From positions 1 through 43,598 of the forward strand of contig NZ_FNDK01000024.1 of the NCBI RefSeq assembly GCF_900099605.1: DNA of 43,598 bases, written 5' to 3'. This DNA comes from Alteribacillus persepolensis. GTDB lineage: Bacteria; Bacillota; Bacilli; Bacillales; Marinococcaceae. The notes beneath the pieces were generated by a model that saw only the letters and a program-made list of their open reading frames with translations, did no database searches and was not told where the DNA came from. Positions 27,855 through 37,050 of the stretch are shown in pieces (position 1 is the first letter of the stretch; each line of letters opens with the position of its first letter). A program made the position numbers and the translations under genes.

Positions 27855-30800
27855 ATGGCTGAAGAAGTAGGAGCGTTAAAAATTGACTTATCAATTGATT
27901 CTGCTGATTTTTCACGTAGCATGACGGACATTAATCGTAAATTGCGTGGTTTGAATAGCGAATTTAAAGCAAACACTGCTGGAAATAGAAACTACGAAAG
28001 GTCACTAGAAGGATTACAAACGCGATCCAAATACTTGAATGACACGTTACAACTTCAGCGTAAACGAGTACAGCAGTTAAAACGGCAATATGACCAAAGT
28101 GTGGAGACGAAGGGGAGAGATGCGAAAGAAACGGAAAACCTCGCGATTCGTTACAATAGAGCTGTTACTTCCATGCGTAGCACTGAATCACAATTGGATA
28201 GAGTGAATGAACGAATTGAAGAACAAACCAATTCGTGGAGACAACTAGGAGATCAGATGCAAAAGAGCGGCCAACGCCTCCAAGCGGTAGGTGCGAACCT
28301 CCAGGGGATAGGTCGCTCTCTTTCTATGTATGTAACGGCTCCATTGACAGGTGCAGGGGCAGCGGCGCTTAAAGTGGGAATGGATTTTGAAGAAGGCATG
28401 TCACAAGTTGAAGCTGTTTCTGGTGCTACAGGAGAAGAAATTCAAGCATTAGAAGAACAAGCAAGAGAACTCGGATCTACCACTAGATTTTCGGCTACGG
28501 AAGCGGCGGAAGGCATGCAGTATTTAAGTATGGCTGGCTTCGATGTCAACGAGACAATGGAAGCTATGCCGGGGATGTTAGACCTTGCTACAGCCGGAGC
28601 TATGGAATTAGGACAAGCTGCTGACATCACCTCTAATATCATGTCTTCATTCTCTATGGAAGCGGATCAAGCAGGACGTGTGTCCGATGTATTAGCAGAA
28701 GCGGCTTCAAGTGCAAATACTGATGTCAATCAATTAGGACAAGCTATGACAGACCTTGCTCCAGCAGCTAATTCCATGGGGTGGGAAGTAGAAGACGCTA
28801 CTGCTGCTGTTATGGCTTTGTCTGATGCAGGTATTCAAGGGAGTAAAGCGGGTGCCACGTTCTCCACCTCTCTCACGCGTTTAGCCAGTCCAACAGGGAA
28901 AGCAGCAGATTTAATTGAAGAGCTGGGTATAGAGCTTTTTGATGCTGAAGGACAGATGAAAGACATGCCTGCTGTGGTCGCAGAGTTTGAAGAAGCGATG
29001 GAAGACATGGACGACAAAACACAGGCTGCTACATTATCAACGATTGTTGGCCAAGAAGCTTATAGAAGCTGGTCGGTGTTACTTAATGAAGGCTCAGATG
29101 CCTTAGCAGCAAATACGGAACAGTTACAGGGAGCAGAAGGCGCTGCCTCTGAAATGGCTGATACGATGAATGACAATGCAAAAGGAGCACTACGAGAATT
29201 ACGTTCCAACTTAGAGGAAACCGGCATTATTTTATCGGAAACACTGCTCCCTGTGGCACGAGATATGACAGAAACATTGAAAGATTGGTCTCAAGCATTT
29301 CAAGATTTAAACCCTGAAACGCAGGAATTTATTGTGAAAGCAGGTGGTGTTGCTGCAGCTACAGGCCCTGCGCTCATGGCAATAGGAGGAATGGCAAACG
29401 GCGTGGGTGCTCTTACGAATCTGTTTGGACGTTTATTGCCACGAATGGGCGGAAAAGCAGGTCTTGTTGGGGCCGCACGATTGATTCCAGGACCGGTAGG
29501 TATTGCAGCTACAGCAGTAACAGGATTAGGAACAGCAGCATGGGGTGTGAACCAAGCACTTAAAGAAAATAAGGAAGTAAACCTTGAAGCGGTTGAAACC
29601 ATGAGTAATGAAATCGACACATTGGATCATCAAATCGAACGTTGGGAATCATTAAAAAGTGCTAATGATTTAACTAATGATGAAATGGTCCGTTTTATGG
29701 AAATACAAAAAGAAATGAACGCTGTTACCGACCCTCAGGCATTAGAAAAATTAAAGGAAGAACAGGACCAACTGCAAGCCAAATCGAGTTTGAGTAACGA
29801 ACAATTACAAGAGTTCATTGAAGTCAATAATGAGATTGTGGAAAAAACGCCAGGAGCAACAGGAGAGCTGACGAAATATGGCGATATGCTGTTGCGAAAT
29901 GCTGATGCAGCTAGAGAAGAAAATGCAGCTTTGCGCGAGGGAAGGCGCCTTCGGCTGCAAACCGAGTTTGATAAAGCACAAGAAAACTTAAACGAAGACT
30001 TGGAACGTCAACAACAATTAATGGACGAAATCAACCAAGCTCGCGAAAGAGAAGGCGAGCTGCAGCAGGAAATTTTAGATGCAGAAGAAAATATGAAACA
30101 AGCTAAAGAAGAGTTAGCAGAAGCAGAAGGCCGAGAATTAGAAATGGCCGAAAGAAATTTACACAAAGCTGAAAGAAAATACGAAGAACTTCTAGAAGAA
30201 CAAAAAGTTATTGATGAAAATCTCATCAAGAAACAAGAAGAGCTTGCTACTACCATGGAAGAGCTTGGTGCTCTTGATGAGGTAATCAACAGATTGATTG
30301 AAATTGAGCTTGAACAAGCAAATATAAACGCCAAACGTGGAGAAGGCGTCGAAGCAATCAATGAAGAAATTCGAAATCTTGAGTTAACGAAAAAAGTAAA
30401 AGAAGAGAATGCTTCGGAAGCTGAAAAGAATACACAAAAATATAAAGATGGTATAGCGGCTATTGAGGGACAGATTTCCGAATTAGAGAATGTCCGTAGC
30501 AATATTATCGATTTGCAAGGGGAATCGGATAAGTTAAACGAAGCATTAGGTGCTGATATCAGTAAAACCATCACAGTCACTCAGAAAATTGAAAGACAGG
30601 GGTATATTGATCCCACAGATAGTCTAAATGCAGCGTTAGGGAACATACCTAGTTATGCTTCAGGTACCGATTTTCATCCTGGTGGAGCAGCGATCGTCGG
30701 TGAAGAAGGGCCAGAGCTTGTCAATTTACCACGTGGTTCACAAGTATTCACCAAAGACGAGACCGAAAATTTGTTAAGAAATACACCTCGAGATTTTGCG

Positions 30801-32930
30801 GCGATTGGACGAGGCGTTACCCAGGGATTAGCCAGCGGATTACAGTCCGGTATTGCTTCCACAACAGCATCAATAGCTGATGTGATGGAAGAAACGGAAG
30901 AAACCGCCCGACAATACGACGGTACGAAAGTGGGAAAAGACTTCGTTGATTCCATTGTTCAAGGTATTGAAGAAGCCGAAGATATGGCTAATGTGAACAT
31001 TACTAGTCTGCTTTCTTCTGCTAGGAATCGAGTGTGGGAAGAAAGCCCAGCACGGTCAAACATTCAGCGTATTCGGGATGTAAGAGAATCGAATATACGA
31101 CTGTTAGAACAAGAAATTGATTTGCTCACACAAGAAGGAGCCTCTCAAGAGGATTTAAACAAAGCCAAAGAAAAACAAAATGAATTAGATCAATTACGAG
31201 AACAGAAGATGCAAGAATACCAGAATCGTATCAGGGATGAACAAGCTATCCTTCAAGAACTTGAAAAGGCTTATGAAGATGGCAACATCATTCAATCCCA
31301 TTACAACCAAGCGGTGGCTGAAATAACAACCAATATCAACGATTTGAAAATGGAAGCGAACGACCTTAATCGTATTATCGGTGAAGAACAAGCAGAAGCC
31401 ATTCGTGAATCGGAACGAGCCATGGAAGAACAACAGCAGAAGCTCAAAGAATACGCTCAAGAAGCAGCAGAAGCTTTTCGAACAATCTCTAATGATCAGA
31501 TGAATGCCTATGACACGGCAATGGAACAACAACTGGCTGATTTACAAGAGAAAACAGCGAATGCGATTGCAACGTTTAACGAAGAAACAAATGCTTACTT
31601 AGAGGATTTACAAAGGCAAGAAGAAGCTGCTCTTGAAACGTTTGATAAGCAGACGGAAGCTCAAGAACGAGCAATAAACAGACAGATTGAAAACATTGAA
31701 CGCAGACGTGATAAGGAAGTCCAGGCTATTCAAGATCAATTAGATGCAATGGACGAAGAGGAAAAACGGCGCAGCAGAGATGATCAACGTGCTGAATGGG
31801 GAGATGAACGAGCTGCATTAAATCGCCGGCTAGAGATAGCAAATTTCATGGATGACCCGAATACGGTCAGAGAAGTAGAACAAGAAATCCAAGAATTAGA
31901 AGGTCAAATTGCAGATCAGGAGCGTGAATGGAGACGTTCTGATAAACGAGATGCTTTAAAAGAAGAACAAGATCGTATTAAAGAACAAGCGGAGCTCCGT
32001 ATCGAAGAAAGAGAAGAAGAACTGACCGATTATCAAGAAAGACGCGCCAATGAGCGTGATCATCTTCAACAAAAGTTTGAACAGCGTGCAGAAGCATATG
32101 AAGCAGAACGCGAGCAACAACTTGCAGCGCTTGAACAACAGTATGAGGATGAAGAAGAAGCTTTTGTACGAGAATACGAACGACAACAAGAACGTTTTGC
32201 CGCATTAAGTGAACAGTTAGCCCAACATGTAGCAGACGGTAAAATGACACAAGAGCAAGCAAATGCCGCATGGTTGCAGGCAGTAGAAGACCTGGGGAAC
32301 AAAGAAGTTGAGAAACAAATTGAAAACCAAGAAAAAACAAAAGAAGCACTCAACGAATATGTGGATGAATACGTGAACATCGGTAAGTCGTTTGGTGACG
32401 GTTTGATCAACGGGTTAGTAGGCACACTAAATGATCGGTTGAGTGATGTGAAGTCGGCGGTAAGCAGCGTGACTAGTTCTCTCTCAAGCGGGAGTTCATC
32501 TGGTGGAGGGGGTTCTTCTGCTCCTCGTGGCGGTGGAAGAACAATCGGACCTGATGGAGAATTAAGTGATCCTGTTGGCTCATCTTCGGATAGTGACTCT
32601 TACAGTGATAATTTGGACAGCGTGAGAGAACGTCTCCAGGAAAGGCAAAAAGAGGCAAGAGCAAATAGGTATCATGAAGGTGGTTGGGTAGGACGTGCTA
32701 TGCCGGCACTCAAAGCAGATGAAGTTCCTGCTATTCTCCAAGCGGGAGAGTACGTCCTAAGTCGTGATATGGTTTCTGCCATTCAACGTGTAGGTAATAT
32801 CATGAATAATGTATCTTCCGTCAATACGGCTAGACAACCCATCATCATACAATTAGACGGAGAACAAATAGCAGGATATACCTGGGACCATGCAACGGGG
32901 CAACTCAAACAGGAATTTAGAAAGGGGTGA
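27855..32930 (+). CDS. Tape measure protein
   Basis: This is a 1,691-aa protein setting tail length. The N-terminus (residues 1-130) is coiled coil, followed by a TP901-type core (MDFEEGMSQVEAVSGATGEE, ARELGSTTRFSATEAAEGMQ) and a hydrophobic Gly/Ala stretch (about 490-570). Very long Glu/Gln/Arg coiled coils follow (about 640-900 and 1070-1500), then a Ser/Gly linker and VPAILQAGEYVLSRDMVSAI near the end, a motif common in such proteins. ATG 27855 has AAAGGGGGTGAGACGC upstream. By the usual rule of roughly 1.5 angstrom per residue the tail would be about 250 nm. Confidence 0.94.
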   Translation: MAEEVGALKIDLSIDSADFSRSMTDINRKLRGLNSEFKANTAGNRNYERSLEGLQTRSKYLNDTLQLQRKRVQQLKRQYDQSVETKGRDAKETENLAIRYNRAVTSMRSTESQLDRVNERIEEQTNSWRQLGDQMQKSGQRLQAVGANLQGIGRSLSMYVTAPLTGAGAAALKVGMDFEEGMSQVEAVSGATGEEIQALEEQARELGSTTRFSATEAAEGMQYLSMAGFDVNETMEAMPGMLDLATAGAMELGQAADITSNIMSSFSMEADQAGRVSDVLAEAASSANTDVNQLGQAMTDLAPAANSMGWEVEDATAAVMALSDAGIQGSKAGATFSTSLTRLASPTGKAADLIEELGIELFDAEGQMKDMPAVVAEFEEAMEDMDDKTQAATLSTIVGQEAYRSWSVLLNEGSDALAANTEQLQGAEGAASEMADTMNDNAKGALRELRSNLEETGIILSETLLPVARDMTETLKDWSQAFQDLNPETQEFIVKAGGVAAATGPALMAIGGMANGVGALTNLFGRLLPRMGGKAGLVGAARLIPGPVGIAATAVTGLGTAAWGVNQALKENKEVNLEAVETMSNEIDTLDHQIERWESLKSANDLTNDEMVRFMEIQKEMNAVTDPQALEKLKEEQDQLQAKSSLSNEQLQEFIEVNNEIVEKTPGATGELTKYGDMLLRNADAAREENAALREGRRLRLQTEFDKAQENLNEDLERQQQLMDEINQAREREGELQQEILDAEENMKQAKEELAEAEGRELEMAERNLHKAERKYEELLEEQKVIDENLIKKQEELATTMEELGALDEVINRLIEIELEQANINAKRGEGVEAINEEIRNLELTKKVKEENASEAEKNTQKYKDGIAAIEGQISELENVRSNIIDLQGESDKLNEALGADISKTITVTQKIERQGYIDPTDSLNAALGNIPSYASGTDFHPGGAAIVGEEGPELVNLPRGSQVFTKDETENLLRNTPRDFAAIGRGVTQGLASGLQSGIASTTASIADVMEETEETARQYDGTKVGKDFVDSIVQGIEEAEDMANVNITSLLSSARNRVWEESPARSNIQRIRDVRESNIRLLEQEIDLLTQEGASQEDLNKAKEKQNELDQLREQKMQEYQNRIRDEQAILQELEKAYEDGNIIQSHYNQAVAEITTNINDLKMEANDLNRIIGEEQAEAIRESERAMEEQQQKLKEYAQEAAEAFRTISNDQMNAYDTAMEQQLADLQEKTANAIATFNEETNAYLEDLQRQEEAALETFDKQTEAQERAINRQIENIERRRDKEVQAIQDQLDAMDEEEKRRSRDDQRAEWGDERAALNRRLEIANFMDDPNTVREVEQEIQELEGQIADQEREWRRSDKRDALKEEQDRIKEQAELRIEEREEELTDYQERRANERDHLQQKFEQRAEAYEAEREQQLAALEQQYEDEEEAFVREYERQQERFAALSEQLAQHVADGKMTQEQANAAWLQAVEDLGNKEVEKQIENQEKTKEALNEYVDEYVNIGKSFGDGLINGLVGTLNDRLSDVKSAVSSVTSSLSSGSSSGGGGSSAPRGGGRTIGPDGELSDPVGSSSDSDSYSDNLDSVRERLQERQKEARANRYHEGGWVGRAMPALKADEVPAILQAGEYVLSRDMVSAIQRVGNIMNNVSSVNTARQPIIIQLDGEQIAGYTWDHATGQLKQEFRKG

Positions 32931-32935
32931 ATCTC

Positions 32936-35920
32936 TTGCCGACGAATAAAGAAATTGTAGCGGAAATTCAGTCAAAACGGACAGAAAGTAGTAAGACGTA
33001 TCTTCTTCAAGACGGCTCCTATCGAGCTGTCTTTTCTCGTTCACCTATTCATTATCAAGACGAATACGGGAATTATCACAATATCAATACAGACTTGTTT
33101 GACGAAGCGGACTTCGACACAGTGGATACCCCTGTCACAAAGGAAGTGTCAGGGGAGTTTCAATTGGTTAAAGGTGCGAGTGTAGCAGCGAAGAAAAAGA
33201 ATACTTTAAATCGAGATAACCTTGATTTTCAAGCGTTAAAAGTTCCTTTTCAAGCGAGACTGCCAAGAAATTGGCGTAGAGGTTACACAATTGGAAAAGG
33301 GAAAGATAAAATTACGTTTAAGCCTGTAGATGGATCTCCGGCTAAAGGGTATGTAGAAGCTGATAAAACCAATTGTGTGATGTATCAGGACGCCTGGAAT
33401 GATACAGATGTTTGCTTGGAGGTACAGTCAAAAGGAATCAAAGAAACGCTTACGTTAAAAACAGACCGTGCTCCCTCCTCGTTTCGATTTGAAATTAAAG
33501 GAAAAGATATAGGAGACAACTTCACGGCAGGAGGATTGAACATAGAGCCAGCTTGGTTGATTGATGCAAACGGTATAAAACGTGACGTAAGTATGGAAGT
33601 AGTAAGGCATAACGATAACAAGGTGTATCTCGACCTTAATGCTGATGTCACTGACCTTGGGTATCCAATTGAGATCGACCCGACTGTCATCACAAAAAAT
33701 TATTCAAACCTGTCTAACGGTGATACATTCAATTTTTCTGTACCCACTGGTGTAGAAATTTTGGAAGCTAACGTGCAATATACTCCTACCGATACTACTA
33801 ATTCTGTTTATGAGGATACAGGTTTTACGGAAGCAACTACGAACAGTACGACGTATACGGATGTATTACAGGCAGACCAAACAAAACATATTAAAAATAT
33901 AGTAGTTGAAGCCAGAGGGCAGATTATAGACCCATATGATAACAGAAAAAGTTCTCGAGTTACTAGGACTATTTCCGATTCGTCTTATTTTAATGATAAC
34001 TGGGAAGCTCGTTCTGAAATGGATATTGTCGATGATAGTACAGGGGAAGTTAGAGGTTCGATTATAAGAAACAGCTCCACTTATGCAATTGGACCATGGA
34101 CAGAAGATGATTCCCCATATACCAATGTTTCATTTGAACACAGGGCGTTCCTAAGTATAACAACAAACTATTACATTGATTTAGATCGTCCTCGTCTGCA
34201 AGTTAATAGCACGACAAGTGGTGATTATTACGGCGTTATTCCCTACGGTGAATCAGAGACTGTATCATTAGACAACGTACAAACTGGAACAAACAACTGC
34301 ACCTTTTATTGTGATGAGGGGCAAACTGATGCATCCATTGAGGTGACTTATAATTATGTACCGACTGCACCGATTGTCATTTCTCCAAATGGAGGGGAAA
34401 CATGGGACACGCAACATATGATTGAGTGGGACGCTGCATCAGACGAGGATGACAATAAGAGCGACCTCACCTATCAGATTCAGTTATCCACGGATGACGG
34501 AGATTCGTGGAATACATTGGTCAGTCAGACCGATGGAGGGGCTACAAGTTACGAATATGACTTTTCGGACGAGATGGAATCCTCTACTTGTCTGTTAAGG
34601 ATAAGAGCATACGATGGAGGTCATTACGGTCCATGGGATCAATCTGACGGCGTTTTTACAATACAGCATAACCTTTCTCCAGATATGCCGAATCAGTTAA
34701 CACCTTCTGGAGGGAGTCCTATTGACCGTAATTCGGTACAACGTTTTTTATGGCAGTATAATGACCCGAATAGTGGAGACACACAATCCAAATTCAATTT
34801 GAGATGGAGAGAGAAAGGAACAACATCTTGGAATGAAATCAACCAAGTCACACCGAACGAATATTATGATATGCCTGCTGATACATTCTCACACGGTGAA
34901 GTGGAATGGCAGATAAGAACCTATGACCAAGAAGGATTGTCAAGCCCGTGGAGCAGCACAGAAACCTTTTTAGCTGGTAATCATCCATCTATGCCAACCA
35001 TTACATCTCCAAGCGATACAGTAGCGGTGGCCAACCCAACAGTCCAATGGTCATCGAGTGGTCAAGAGGCTTATCGTCTTACAGTCAAAGATGATAGTGG
35101 TGCCGCAGTATATGAGCACGAAGGAAACACCAATAAAGCTCATACCATTCAATATGATCTAGCGAACAACTCTGAATACATCATAGAGTTGCAAATACAA
35201 AACGCTGATGGATTGTGGTCTGACTCTGATGCTATAAATATCACTGTATCTTACACACCGCCTGCTACTCCAGAAGTAGAGGTATTAGCAAGTAACAGTG
35301 AAGGAATCATCGTTTTAGACATTACCAACCCTGCACCTGTCGATACCGAGCCAGAGGTCACACATAACAACATCTATCGAAGAGTATCTGGCGGCGATTG
35401 GACACGCATAGCAACTGAAATCCCAGCTAATGAAAGTTATACCGATTACACGCCGGCTTCTGGACAAGAGTATGAGTATTACATCCGAGCCAGAGGCGAT
35501 AACGGCACTTACTCGGACTCAGATGAAGTAAGAGGAGAGGTTACCTTAAAAGGAATATGGCTGCATGATGTTGCCAATCCAGAAGAAACGCTGCACCAGT
35601 TTAAGTATTTCGAACAAGGCAGAGGCGCGAGTAAAACACTAGGCGGTTCCATGATGCAATTTGAAGGGCGCTCTCTTCCGATGGCTGAATACAGCGAACG
35701 AGAAGAACAGAATGTGCAGGTTACGCTTCAAATCAAGAAGGATAGTGGAGATATGGAGAAGTTACGGGGGTTAATCCAATCACGAAACACCTTACTGTAT
35801 CGAGACGCCAGAGGACGGCGTATTTTTTGTGCTGTTTTTGCATTGTCTGAAACAGATGAGCCGTGGGGCTATAGTGTTCCTCTTGATATACAAGCGGTTT
35901 ACCGAGAGGAGGAAGTGTGA
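32936..35920 (+). CDS. Large Dit-like distal tail protein with adhesin-like N-terminus and FN3 domains
   Basis: This is a 994-aa protein. The N-terminal 250 residues (DGSYRAVFSRSPIHYQDEYG, NYHNINTDLFDE) resemble the head of WapA/DNRLRE-type wall proteins. Several Ig/FN3-like modules follow (PIVISPNGGETWD..., MPNQLTPSGGSPID..., MPTITSPSDTV..., TPEVEVLASNSEG; about 480-870). The last 120 residues (WLHDVANPEETLHQFKYFEQ to VPLDIQAVYREEEV) look like the Dit/tail domain. Position after the tape measure agrees. TTG 32936 behind GGGGTGAATCTC is preferred; GTG 32927 is the alternative. Probably host-binding. Confidence 0.8.
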   Translation: MPTNKEIVAEIQSKRTESSKTYLLQDGSYRAVFSRSPIHYQDEYGNYHNINTDLFDEADFDTVDTPVTKEVSGEFQLVKGASVAAKKKNTLNRDNLDFQALKVPFQARLPRNWRRGYTIGKGKDKITFKPVDGSPAKGYVEADKTNCVMYQDAWNDTDVCLEVQSKGIKETLTLKTDRAPSSFRFEIKGKDIGDNFTAGGLNIEPAWLIDANGIKRDVSMEVVRHNDNKVYLDLNADVTDLGYPIEIDPTVITKNYSNLSNGDTFNFSVPTGVEILEANVQYTPTDTTNSVYEDTGFTEATTNSTTYTDVLQADQTKHIKNIVVEARGQIIDPYDNRKSSRVTRTISDSSYFNDNWEARSEMDIVDDSTGEVRGSIIRNSSTYAIGPWTEDDSPYTNVSFEHRAFLSITTNYYIDLDRPRLQVNSTTSGDYYGVIPYGESETVSLDNVQTGTNNCTFYCDEGQTDASIEVTYNYVPTAPIVISPNGGETWDTQHMIEWDAASDEDDNKSDLTYQIQLSTDDGDSWNTLVSQTDGGATSYEYDFSDEMESSTCLLRIRAYDGGHYGPWDQSDGVFTIQHNLSPDMPNQLTPSGGSPIDRNSVQRFLWQYNDPNSGDTQSKFNLRWREKGTTSWNEINQVTPNEYYDMPADTFSHGEVEWQIRTYDQEGLSSPWSSTETFLAGNHPSMPTITSPSDTVAVANPTVQWSSSGQEAYRLTVKDDSGAAVYEHEGNTNKAHTIQYDLANNSEYIIELQIQNADGLWSDSDAINITVSYTPPATPEVEVLASNSEGIIVLDITNPAPVDTEPEVTHNNIYRRVSGGDWTRIATEIPANESYTDYTPASGQEYEYYIRARGDNGTYSDSDEVRGEVTLKGIWLHDVANPEETLHQFKYFEQGRGASKTLGGSMMQFEGRSLPMAEYSEREEQNVQVTLQIKKDSGDMEKLRGLIQSRNTLLYRDARGRRIFCAVFALSETDEPWGYSVPLDIQAVYREEEV

Positions 35921-35984
35921 TGGAAGGTTAGATAAAAATAATAAACAGTGGAGTTTATAAGTGCTTGCCATATATTTCATGACA

Positions 35985-36013
35985 TTGGTCTATATTGATT
36001 AAAATAGTAAAAT
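35985..36013 (+). promoter_or_regulatory. Promoter of the GAF moron
   Basis: TTGGTC (35985-35990) and TAAAAT (36008-36013) are spaced by 17 bp in an AT-rich intergenic region (35921-36056) within the otherwise gapless tail operon. Confidence 0.65.
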
Positions 36014-36056
36014 TTAGTAGACTAATAATAATTATGTTTAATAGGCAGGTGCTTTG

Positions 36057-36845
36057 ATGGAAGAAATCAACAATTTCCTATCTAATTTTCCGCCATTCTT
36101 AAAATACATTTTATTAACATTACTCATAGTACTGCTTATAGTAATAATTATAAGAGTAGCCACGGGTAAATCGAACGTGTCATTTTGGGGATTCAAAATG
36201 GAAAACAATCGGGAAGTAGAAAAAATTCAAACCCAATTTGATGAGTTAAATGAGCATAGTCAGTTAAAGTCTCAAGTCTTAAAACTGCTTAATCAATCGA
36301 TTATAACGTATTCAGTTTGGGAAAACTTACAAGGAAAAGAATTCGAAAAAAACGTTCAACGCTTTTATAACTTCTTCTTACCAGGAATAATTTCCTTAAT
36401 AACTAAGCAAAGAGATAATTCACACAGAATAGCTGTTTTTCATGATGCCGGGGGATATTTAAAGGTGCTCCATGGGTTTGGATATTATCCAAACGGGGGA
36501 GAAGAATTGAAACTGGGTTTTCGTGAAAGTAAAGCAGGAGAATGCTTTACCAAAGGAGAAACATATTATAACCCAGATTTATCACAAGATCCCTCATTTA
36601 ATCGAAATATCGAGTCATCAAAAGAATATAATTCACTTTTGTGCATACCCATAGTATTTAACGAGCAGTCTTTAGGGGTTCTAAATATAGATGGTGTTAA
36701 AAAAAACTCATTTAACAAAGATGACATAGATTATCTTACATTCTTCGCAAATTCTTTAGCACCTCTTTTGAATAAAGAGTTAAAATACAATGAAATCCTA
36801 TCCCAGGTGGAGGTGTATTATGAAGAAAAAGAAAAAAGTAGTTAA
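36057..36845 (+). CDS. Membrane-anchored GAF-domain protein (moron)
   Basis: This is a 262-aa protein. One transmembrane segment lies at residues 13-33, then a short linker and helix (about 48-100), then a GAF-type sensor domain (about 105-240): HRIAVFHDAGGYLKVLHGFG, GECFTKGETYYNPD, YNSLLCIPIVFNEQSLGVLN, IDYLTFFANSLAPLL. No kinase, cyclase or nuclease output domain is present. GAF domains bind small molecules such as cyclic nucleotides. It has its own promoter and, with the next gene, its own terminator, so it is probably expressed in the lysogen. It may sense a ligand at the membrane; the role is unknown. Confidence 0.8.
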   Translation: MEEINNFLSNFPPFLKYILLTLLIVLLIVIIIRVATGKSNVSFWGFKMENNREVEKIQTQFDELNEHSQLKSQVLKLLNQSIITYSVWENLQGKEFEKNVQRFYNFFLPGIISLITKQRDNSHRIAVFHDAGGYLKVLHGFGYYPNGGEELKLGFRESKAGECFTKGETYYNPDLSQDPSFNRNIESSKEYNSLLCIPIVFNEQSLGVLNIDGVKKNSFNKDDIDYLTFFANSLAPLLNKELKYNEILSQVEVYYEEKEKSS

Positions 36846-37002
36846 AAGGAACGACTTAAAGTTACGTAGACAATATGAGGCTGGCGAATTAAGTGCAGAG
36901 GAATTCTTGGATAAACTTTTCAATTCTAATGACGCGGATAGAAAAAGAAAAAGAATAGAGGAGAAGAACTCGAAAACTACAAAGTCCCTCCAGAAAGCTT
37001 AA
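36820..37002 (+). CDS. Small basic partner of the GAF protein
   Basis: This is a 60-aa protein starting at ATG 36820 with GGAGGTGTATT upstream, overlapping the GAF gene by 26 bp. It is very rich in Lys/Arg (KKKKKVVKRNDLKLRRQYEA, DRKRKRIEEKNSKTTK) with an acidic middle (GELSAEEFLDKLF). The overlap implies coupled translation, hence a partner of the GAF protein. Function unknown. Confidence 0.65.
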   Translation: MKKKKKVVKRNDLKLRRQYEAGELSAEEFLDKLFNSNDADRKRKRIEEKNSKTTKSLQKA

Positions 37003-37021
37003 TCAAAATAATTCTATTTAA

Positions 37022-37050
37022 AGAGTCTCAAAAGAAGAGGCTCTTTTTTT
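37022..37050 (+). terminator. Terminator of the GAF moron
   Basis: AGAGTCTC-(7 nt)-GAGGCTCT, with one G-U pair, is followed by TTTTTT. The T-run touches the start region of the next tail gene at 37051. Confidence 0.88.

Noticed and set aside
30008-32425. Several long minus-strand frames opposite the tape measure gene
   Set aside because: They are the complement of Glu/Gln/Ala-rich coiled-coil codons, giving Ser/Phe/Leu-rich nonsense without start signals.
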